From a virus: DNA of 26,112 nt. Position 1 is the stretch's first letter, and every line of letters begins with the position of its first letter. Made by a program: the position numbers and the translations under genes. Of this stretch, positions 20,636 to 26,112 are shown in pieces. Under the pieces are notes generated by a model. That model saw only the letters and a program-made list of their open reading frames with translations, had not been told where the DNA came from and searched no databases. The stretch is taken from positions 1 through 26,112 of the IMG/VR virus record IMGVR_UViG_3300032080_000020, one strand, 5' to 3'.

Positions 20636-22989
20636 CCGACCAAGACGTCACCAAGCTTTCCGACGCGGAGCTGATGGCTCTGATCGGACAACCCGCTCAA
20701 GCCCAGCCGGCTACACCCCAGCAAGCTCCCATGCAGCAAGCGCCGGGCCTAGGGCTTGAGACCCCATACCAGCCGCAAATTCCGGTACAGCAGCAGCAGT
20801 TGCCGGACATCTCGCAGCCACGAGAGCAACCAATTGATACGGGATCTCCGCGCCAGCTTTCAGGCTGGAACGTCGGAGCGCAATTGATGGACGACGGGTT
20901 CCTCGAGGGGCTATCCGAGACGGTTCGCGGCGTGGCCCGTGGCGTCCCGATCGCGGGAGCGGGCGCAGACGAGGCGAACGCTGCGGTTCTGGCTGGTGTG
21001 GCGCCCTACGTCGAGCCGCTGATCAAGAACACGCCTCTATACGACCCCAAGTCCGCGATCGGCGATCTACCGAGTTTCGGCGACCGCTACAACGCGGCGT
21101 TAAACCTCCAACGCTTCCGTGACGATCGATATGACGCGGCGAACCCTACCGAGAGCAAGGTTCTACGCGGCGTTGGGACTGTGGCGGGCTCTCTTGCCGC
21201 GTTGCCAGCTCTGGCGGCGGGTTCTTCGGCGCTTCCGGCCACAGCCGGCCTTCTCCCTCGCATCGGCGTAGGGGCGTTGGAAGGCTCCCTCGTCGGCGGC
21301 GCGCAAGGCTATGCAGAGGGGGAGGGCGGTTTCACCGATGCCTCTCGATTGACTGGGGCCACGAAGGGCGCTGCGGTTGGCGCTGGTGTCGGCGGAGCAC
21401 TCCCGGTCGGCCTGACCGTTGGTGGCGCTGTATGGCGCGGAACGGGACAAAAGGCGGTCGATGCGATCAAGGGCGCACTGCCAGGCGCGAAGACCGAGGC
21501 GCAAGCTCTTGCTCAGGCGCTGAAGGGGACCGCACCCGCTGAAGCTCCGATTGCTGGTCAAGCGGCGCCTGACCTGACCGAGGCCGTCGCGAACAGCACC
21601 AAGCCAATCCCGCCCAGCCAACAGGCCGATGCCTATTCGCGTCTGTCGCAAGCCTTGGAGCGTCAACGCCAGACGCCCGATGAGATGGCCGCGCGGGTCA
21701 CCGGCCTTGGCCCAAATGCCATGATCGCCGACACGGGCGATGCCGTCCGCACGCTTGGCCGGGATGTCTTCAACCGCCCTAGCGGGGCCGAGGACATCAT
21801 CCGTAAGGCCCTGGAGGCTCGGCAGCGCGGCGTGATGGTCGATGGTGAGTTTACCGCCCAGCCGTCGTCCATGCGGATCTTGGACGCGGCGAGCGACGGT
21901 CTTGGCGTTAATGGTCGCAATTTCTACGACGAGACCGACAATCTCCTGGCAACACGGAAGGCGGCGGCTCGGCCCGCTTATCAGGCCGCCTATGAAGCCC
22001 CACCGGTAGACATCGGCGAGCTGCGCGACTTTGCTGGAACGCCGCTGTTCCAACAGGCCTATCAGCGGGCGCGTGGGATCTCCGAGAAGGAGTTCGTCGC
22101 GTTGCCGGATGGGTCCGAGGGCATCATGCCACTTCCGGAGCGCTTCACTTCGAACGAGGCGCTCGACTGGCGCACGCTCGACCTGATGAAGCAGGGTTTG
22201 GATGACCTGATCAAGGAGGGTCGCGTTCAGGGCATCGGCGCGAACGAACAGGGCGCCGTCAAACGCTATGCTGGGAAGTTCGTCGACAAGTTGGACAGTC
22301 TGAATCCGGCGTACAAGGCCGCGCGCGACGCTTACGCCGGCCCCACGGCCATGATGGATGCGCTGGACGCCGGCCGGTCGGCCCTGACTGAGGATGCACC
22401 GGTTCTGTCAAAGGCAATCGCCGACCTGTCGCCAGCCGAGCAAGATGCTTACCGTCTGGGGGCGTTCCAGGCGTTGAAGGACAAACTCGGCAACGCTGAT
22501 GTGACGTTCGATGCGGCGCGCCGTGCTGGCGTGCTCAAGCCGAACCAACTAGAGCGCTTCAAGGAGTTGTTCCCTGACCGCAAGAAGTTCGCCGATTTCG
22601 TGAACCTGATGGCGAACGAACAGACGATGTTCCAAACGCGCAACGCTCTGACCGGTAACTCGACCACGGCCAAGCAACTCGCGGCGATGGCGGAGAACGA
22701 CGCCGGCCCAATTGAGCAGATGGCGCAAGGGGCCGTGGATCTGAAGACGGGCAACGTCCTCGGGATCATTCGCGCCCTTGGTCGTGCTGGCGGTCAGCCC
22801 AAGATGAGTCCCGCCACGGCTGAAAGCCTAGCGTCGATCCTGACCAGCACGGATCAAAGCCAACTACCGATCGTGGTTCAGCAACTCACGGAAGCCCAGA
22901 AGCGCCGGCTATTGGCTGAGGCCGTGCGGGGCGGGACCGCTGTTGGTGCGGAAGCCGGGGCGGCAAGCGCGGCTCAGCCGAACCGATGA
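20632..22989 (+). CDS. Large internal/ejection virion protein
   Basis: The 785-residue product (ATGA overlap at 20632) begins with a small acidic helical part and a Pro/Gln-rich stretch (21-70). Residues 178-268 are a Gly/Ala-rich hydrophobic region with glycine-zipper-like runs (GAAVGAGVGGALPVGLTVGG). The remaining 500 residues are helical (DLMKQGLDDLIKEGRVQGIG, FKELFPDRKKFADFVNLMAN). Size, position after the SleB protein and a membrane-active-looking segment fit podovirus ejection proteins (P22 gp16/gp20 or T7 gp16 roles), which line a channel through the envelope. No catalytic motif is visible. Confidence 0.7.
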   Translation: MTDQDVTKLSDAELMALIGQPAQAQPATPQQAPMQQAPGLGLETPYQPQIPVQQQQLPDISQPREQPIDTGSPRQLSGWNVGAQLMDDGFLEGLSETVRGVARGVPIAGAGADEANAAVLAGVAPYVEPLIKNTPLYDPKSAIGDLPSFGDRYNAALNLQRFRDDRYDAANPTESKVLRGVGTVAGSLAALPALAAGSSALPATAGLLPRIGVGALEGSLVGGAQGYAEGEGGFTDASRLTGATKGAAVGAGVGGALPVGLTVGGAVWRGTGQKAVDAIKGALPGAKTEAQALAQALKGTAPAEAPIAGQAAPDLTEAVANSTKPIPPSQQADAYSRLSQALERQRQTPDEMAARVTGLGPNAMIADTGDAVRTLGRDVFNRPSGAEDIIRKALEARQRGVMVDGEFTAQPSSMRILDAASDGLGVNGRNFYDETDNLLATRKAAARPAYQAAYEAPPVDIGELRDFAGTPLFQQAYQRARGISEKEFVALPDGSEGIMPLPERFTSNEALDWRTLDLMKQGLDDLIKEGRVQGIGANEQGAVKRYAGKFVDKLDSLNPAYKAARDAYAGPTAMMDALDAGRSALTEDAPVLSKAIADLSPAEQDAYRLGAFQALKDKLGNADVTFDAARRAGVLKPNQLERFKELFPDRKKFADFVNLMANEQTMFQTRNALTGNSTTAKQLAAMAENDAGPIEQMAQGAVDLKTGNVLGIIRALGRAGGQPKMSPATAESLASILTSTDQSQLPIVVQQLTEAQKRRLLAEAVRGGTAVGAEAGAASAAQPNR

Positions 22990-22991
22990 GC

Positions 22992-23237
22992 TTACTTGCC
23001 GGCCGCTATCATGCCGACGAGACCTATAAGCGGGATCCCAAGGAGGAGTAGGGTTATGAGCGCAGGCCTAAGCCAGCGCCAAAACCTTGCTGGGGGCCGA
23101 TACCATAGCGGAACGCCCTGACTGTCGTAGGTCCCGGTCCACAGCCAACGTTTCCGGGTGCGATGCTCGTCGCCGATCCGATAAGGGCCTTCAATGACCT
23201 CGAACTCGGCGTCTGTGATTTTTCGATCTCTGGACAT
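22992..23237 (-). CDS. Small reverse-strand membrane protein (81 aa)
   Basis: ATG at 23237 (MSRDRKITDAEFEVIEGPYR) gives 81 residues; the frame also opens from a TTG at 23276. The first 57 residues are polar, with Trp-rich basic segments (RKRWLWTGTYDSQG, RFWRWLRP). Residues 58-78 (PALITLLLLGIPLIGLVGMI) form one membrane helix followed by Lys. The orientation fits a C-tail-anchored protein facing the cytoplasm. It converges with the ejection gene, two bases apart. A host-interaction or superinfection-exclusion role is possible but unproven. No Shine-Dalgarno is evident. Confidence 0.55.
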   Translation of the reverse strand: MSRDRKITDAEFEVIEGPYRIGDEHRTRKRWLWTGTYDSQGVPLWYRPPARFWRWLRPALITLLLLGIPLIGLVGMIAAGK

Positions 23238-23320
23238 TCGTCGGCGACTATGGCGACGCTGTGAAAGCGCCGTCAACTGGGTGGCGCATGATTGCCGCCA
23301 TGTTCTAGTTCCGGGCTTTT

Positions 23321-23533
23321 ATGATTCAGATAATTGCAATTGTAGCGCTAGCCCTGACCATTTTTATATTGGTCAGACGGCTTCTGACGTTATCGGCCAA
23401 GGTGACGACGCTTGAACTCCGGGCGCAGGCCATGGAGGAGCGCCTAGACACGCCCGGGCAGATGTCCCTTTGGAGCGCCCGACCACCTTCAGTGGCCATC
23501 GCCGCTTCGCCGCATCATCCTGAGGCGCTCTAG
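23321..23533 (+). CDS. Small membrane protein with short coiled coil (70 aa)
   Basis: The 70-residue product starts MIQIIAIVALALTIFILVRR, a clear N-terminal membrane helix (3-19) followed by basic residues. A short coiled coil follows (about 23-43, LSAKVTTLELRAQAMEERLD), then a Pro/Ser-rich tail. One helix plus a coiled coil resembles inner-membrane spanins or holin accessory proteins, but no lipobox partner or endolysin lies next to it, so I do not call a lysis gene. It diverges from the reverse membrane gene, with 83 bases between them. Its stop lies within a hairpin (23522-23539). Confidence 0.5.
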   Translation: MIQIIAIVALALTIFILVRRLLTLSAKVTTLELRAQAMEERLDTPGQMSLWSARPPSVAIAASPHHPEAL

Positions 23534-23544
23534 AGCCTCGTATC

Positions 23545-23567
23545 CTTCCCCTACTGATCAGGGGAAG
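23545..23567 (+). promoter_or_regulatory. Hairpin masking the portal ribosome binding site
   Basis: CTTCCCCT (23545-23552) pairs perfectly with AGGGGAAG (23560-23567) around ACTGATC. The 3' arm is the portal Shine-Dalgarno (AGGGGA), two bases before ATG 23570 at its end. Another imperfect hairpin, GAGGC/GCCTC at 23522-23539, precedes it. This arrangement should hold portal translation low or make it conditional. Confidence 0.65.
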
Positions 23568-23569
23568 TC

Positions 23570-25705
23570 ATGGCCGAAGTCATCGACGCCGCGGCCGAAA
23601 AGGCGAAGCTGCAAGCGCAGAAGACGGCGACGAAGTGGATCGCCGAACTCGGCGTGAGCGAAAAGGCGCTTCAGCCGTACATCACGCGCGCCCGAAAAAT
23701 CGTCCGCCGCTACAAGCGCGACGACGAGTCCGTTCGGGCTGTCAGCGCCCGTGACCGTCAATTCGCGCTTCTATGGTCGAACACCGAGACGATCCGTCCG
23801 GCGCTCTATGCCCGGCCTCCGCAGCCCGTTGTCTCTCGCCGGTTCAAGGACGCTGACGTTGTGGCCAAGGCCGCATCGGAGGTGCTTGAGCGCTGCCTGA
23901 CCTTCAGCATCGACAAGCAGAACCTTGATGGGGTGACGCGGGACCTGGTGCTAGATTACGTCCTGGTCGCTCGGGGCCTGACCTGGGAGCGCTATGTCCC
24001 GACCCATGGGGCCATGGTGTACCCCAAGGTCCCTGTCGTTCAGATCACCACGGATGCCGGGGTGAAGTACAACGACGACCAAGGCAACGAATACGAAGCC
24101 GATAAGGTCGAAGAGACAGAGCACGGCAAGTACGAGGCGACGGGTGACGGCTACGCGCCGGTGATCTTTGAGGAGAGCGTCACCGACTATGTGAACAACG
24201 ACGACTGGGGTTGTTCACCGTCTCGGACTTGGGACGAGGTCACGTATGTCTGGCGCCGGGTCTACATGGACCGAGAGCAGCTCATTGACCGGTTCGGCGA
24301 GAAGATCGGCAAGGCCGTTCCTCTGGACTGGGGTCCTCGCACCAAGACCCAATCGAAGGGCATGGACGACGACGGCGTCAAGCGCGCCGCGATCTACGAG
24401 ATTTGGGACAAGTGCACCAAGAGGGTGTTTTGGATCTCCAAGTCCTGGAGCGCTCAGCCGCTGGACGAGCGTGAGGACCCGCTAGGCCTTGACGGTTTCT
24501 TCCCGTGCCCCAAGCCCCTCCTGGGGACCACAGCGAATGACAGCCTGATCCCCGTCCCGGATTACGTCTATTGGCAGGACCAGGCCGAGGAAATCGACGA
24601 CCTGACGTCGCGCATCGGCAAGCTCGAAAAGGCCTTGAAGCTGAAAGGCTTCTACGCCGGCGACGGCAAGACCAACCTCGACCAGCTTTTCAAAGCCGAT
24701 ACCAACATGCTGATCCCGGTCGCGGACTGGATCAACATGAAGGAGGGTGGGGGCCTTCGCGGTCAGATCGAGTGGATGCCCATCGATCAGGTCGTGTCCA
24801 CGCTTCAGGCCTGCATCAATTTGCGCACCCAACTGATCGAGGACGTCTATCAGATCACAGGCGTCGCGGACATCCTGCGTGGCGCGACAGACCCTGGCGA
24901 GACGGCCACGGCGCAGAAGATCAAGGCCAGGACCGGCGCGGTTCGCATTCGGGACAAGCAGAACGAGCTTGCCCGGTACCTGCGCGACGTTCTTCGGATC
25001 AAGGGCGAAGTGATCGCCGAGAAGTTCGGGATCGACACGCTCAAGGCGATGACGGGCGAGCCCCTACCAACCGCCGACGAGAAGGCGCAACTCCAGGCGC
25101 AGATCCAGCAGGCGGCGCAACAGGCGCAACTTCAGGGCCAGCCTTCTCCCCCGATCCCGCCAGGCGTCGAGGACATCCTGAAAAGCCCGACTTGGGAGGA
25201 CGTTCAGGCGCTCCTCACCAACAACGCCATGCGCCAGTTCCGCATCGACATCGAGACGGACTCGACCATCGAGCCGAACGAGATGGACGAGCAGGAACGC
25301 ACGGTCCAATTCATCACGGCGATTTCCGGGTTCTTCGCCCAAGTCGGCCCGCTCGTGGCCGCTCAGCCGCTCCTTGGCAGGATGTTCGGCGAGATGATCA
25401 AGTTCGCCGCACGCCGGTTCCGCGCTGGGCGCCAGCTCGAGGACGTGATCGACAGCACCATTGATCAGATGCTGGCGCAGGCGTCTCAACCACAGCCTCA
25501 AGCCCCGGCGGAGCAGCCCGACACAACCCCGATCGCCGTCGCGCAGATCAACCAGCAGACCGAGCAGATGGTCCAGCAAGGCGAGACGGAGCGGGCGATC
25601 ATCGAGGCGCAGTCGAAGGCGGCCGAACTACCGCTGCGCCAGACGGATCAGCAGCTCAAGGGCCTGGCGCTGGTTCGAGACAGTAACCCTCAAGCGGTCG
25701 CTTAG
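23570..25705 (+). CDS. Portal protein, P22 type
   Basis: The 711-residue product compares with 725 for P22 gp1. The N-terminus is helical and basic (AEKAKLQAQKTATKWIAELG), followed by FALLWSNTETIRPALYARPP (65-84), which is typical of this family. A mixed core spans 140-345. Helices IEDVYQITGVADILRGATDP (423-442) and GETATAQKIKARTGAVRIRD carry the tunnel-loop and crown-side helices. RIDIETDSTIEPNEMDEQER (558-577) is another recurring portal segment. The C-terminal 100 residues are Gln-rich helices, as in the P22 barrel. It forms the dodecameric DNA gate. It lies after the ejection genes, not beside terL. Confidence 0.85.
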   Translation: MAEVIDAAAEKAKLQAQKTATKWIAELGVSEKALQPYITRARKIVRRYKRDDESVRAVSARDRQFALLWSNTETIRPALYARPPQPVVSRRFKDADVVAKAASEVLERCLTFSIDKQNLDGVTRDLVLDYVLVARGLTWERYVPTHGAMVYPKVPVVQITTDAGVKYNDDQGNEYEADKVEETEHGKYEATGDGYAPVIFEESVTDYVNNDDWGCSPSRTWDEVTYVWRRVYMDREQLIDRFGEKIGKAVPLDWGPRTKTQSKGMDDDGVKRAAIYEIWDKCTKRVFWISKSWSAQPLDEREDPLGLDGFFPCPKPLLGTTANDSLIPVPDYVYWQDQAEEIDDLTSRIGKLEKALKLKGFYAGDGKTNLDQLFKADTNMLIPVADWINMKEGGGLRGQIEWMPIDQVVSTLQACINLRTQLIEDVYQITGVADILRGATDPGETATAQKIKARTGAVRIRDKQNELARYLRDVLRIKGEVIAEKFGIDTLKAMTGEPLPTADEKAQLQAQIQQAAQQAQLQGQPSPPIPPGVEDILKSPTWEDVQALLTNNAMRQFRIDIETDSTIEPNEMDEQERTVQFITAISGFFAQVGPLVAAQPLLGRMFGEMIKFAARRFRAGRQLEDVIDSTIDQMLAQASQPQPQAPAEQPDTTPIAVAQINQQTEQMVQQGETERAIIEAQSKAAELPLRQTDQQLKGLALVRDSNPQAVA

Positions 25706-25770
25706 CGGGCCGCTGAGGGGGCACAGAACCGCCGGATAATTGCTCCGAACCCTATGGGGAAGAGGCGAGC

Positions 25771-26112
25771 ATGTCAGGCGAAACCTGGAACGAGATCACC
25801 TATAAGGCGGCGGCGGCCTACCTGGATGGCGGCGCGCCATCTCCGACGAACCCCAACGCCAACCCCGCGACGGGTCACGCTGGCCAGGTCAAGATCGCTG
25901 TGACGGGTACAGCCGTGCGAGTAACCGCCTCGGCCACCCCGCTAGTGAACGGCCTTATCTTCAGTGCTCTTACGACAAATGCCGCTCTGGCAGCGGGGGT
26001 GTGCGGCACGGCCGGGCCCTCCTCGGGGCTAACCAATGTCGCCGACGGAACAGGGAATGGCTATATCGTCCTTCCTGGCGGCGGCGGCTCCCTGGCTATC
26101 AGCGACCTATCC
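25771..26112 (+). CDS. Unknown protein, cut by window end
   Basis: ATG 25771 has a fair Shine-Dalgarno (GGGAAGAGG) and an open frame of 114 codons running to the end of the window. The visible part starts MSGETWNEITYKAAAAYLDG. It continues with a Pro/Asn stretch and a beta-rich Ala/Gly/Thr/Val region (IAVTGTAVRVTASATPLVNG, GYIVLPGGGGSLAIS). The composition resembles small virion surface or decoration proteins, but nothing diagnostic is present. It follows the portal gene by 65 bases, with no terminator seen between them. Confidence 0.55.
   Translation, partial: MSGETWNEITYKAAAAYLDGGAPSPTNPNANPATGHAGQVKIAVTGTAVRVTASATPLVNGLIFSALTTNAALAAGVCGTAGPSSGLTNVADGTGNGYIVLPGGGGSLAISDLS

Noticed and set aside
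21163-22053. Reverse-strand frame of 296 codons opposite the ejection gene
   Set aside because: No recognisable domain, Arg/Ser-rich, and fully inside a well-formed forward gene.
23321-23533. Inner-membrane spanin (Rz-like)
   Set aside because: The membrane helix and coiled coil fit loosely, but there is no lipobox-bearing outer partner nested or adjacent and no endolysin nearby.
24571-25464. Forward frame of 297 codons inside the portal gene
   Set aside because: Shifted-frame shadow rich in Arg/Gly/Pro; the portal frame carries conserved segments through the same bases.

Overview
The window is part of the late (virion assembly) region of a tailed bacteriophage or prophage with a podovirus-type, P22-like toolkit. 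It encodes small and large terminase, scaffold, HK97-fold coat protein, gp4-like and gp10-like tail factors, very large ejection-type proteins and a P22-type portal of 711 residues. The DNA is clearly GC-rich, many genes start with GTG or TTG, and a SleB-type hydrolase is present. A high-GC proteobacterial host is likely. An alphaproteobacterium is my guess, at low confidence. I see no integrase, complete repressor, replication gene, tRNA or CRISPR array, so the sequence does not settle whether this is a lytic phage or a prophage.

Layout. Positions 1-800 hold four tiny unknown genes. A leader of about 120 bases then precedes a winged-helix gene (921-1355). The packaging block follows: phage metallopeptidase, terminase small subunit and terminase large subunit (1397-3976). 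After a 243-base gap comes a chain of eight very short genes (4220-5646), each overlapping the next by exactly four bases and headed by a small helix-turn-helix protein. A Pro/Gln/Met-rich protein (5677-5940) meets the tail end of a reverse-strand hexapeptide acetyltransferase (5933-6730). The head block runs from 6814 to 10629: small conserved protein, scaffold, coat, candidate decoration protein and a fibre-like protein, with a terminator-like hairpin between the last two.

From 10693 to 22989 lies a tightly coupled operon. It contains a small protein, a glycosyltransferase fused to a DUF115 domain, an FkbM-type methyltransferase, head-completion and tail proteins (gp4-like, gp10-like), a GNAT-like protein, a Gln/Asn-rich S74-terminated protein, a SleB-domain virion protein and a large ejection protein. 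Two small membrane-protein genes in opposite directions (22992-23533) separate this from the portal gene (23570-25705) and a gene cut by the window end. No gene-free stretch exceeds 300 bases.

How the parts work together: terminase and portal package DNA into a scaffolded capsid, the gp4/gp10-like factors close the vertex, and the S74, SleB and ejection proteins probably form the tail or injection apparatus. The most unusual points are the sugar-transfer and methyl-transfer pair inside the virion operon, the portal about 20 kb away from the terminase, and hairpins that bury the ribosome binding sites of several genes that are not translationally coupled, including the portal.
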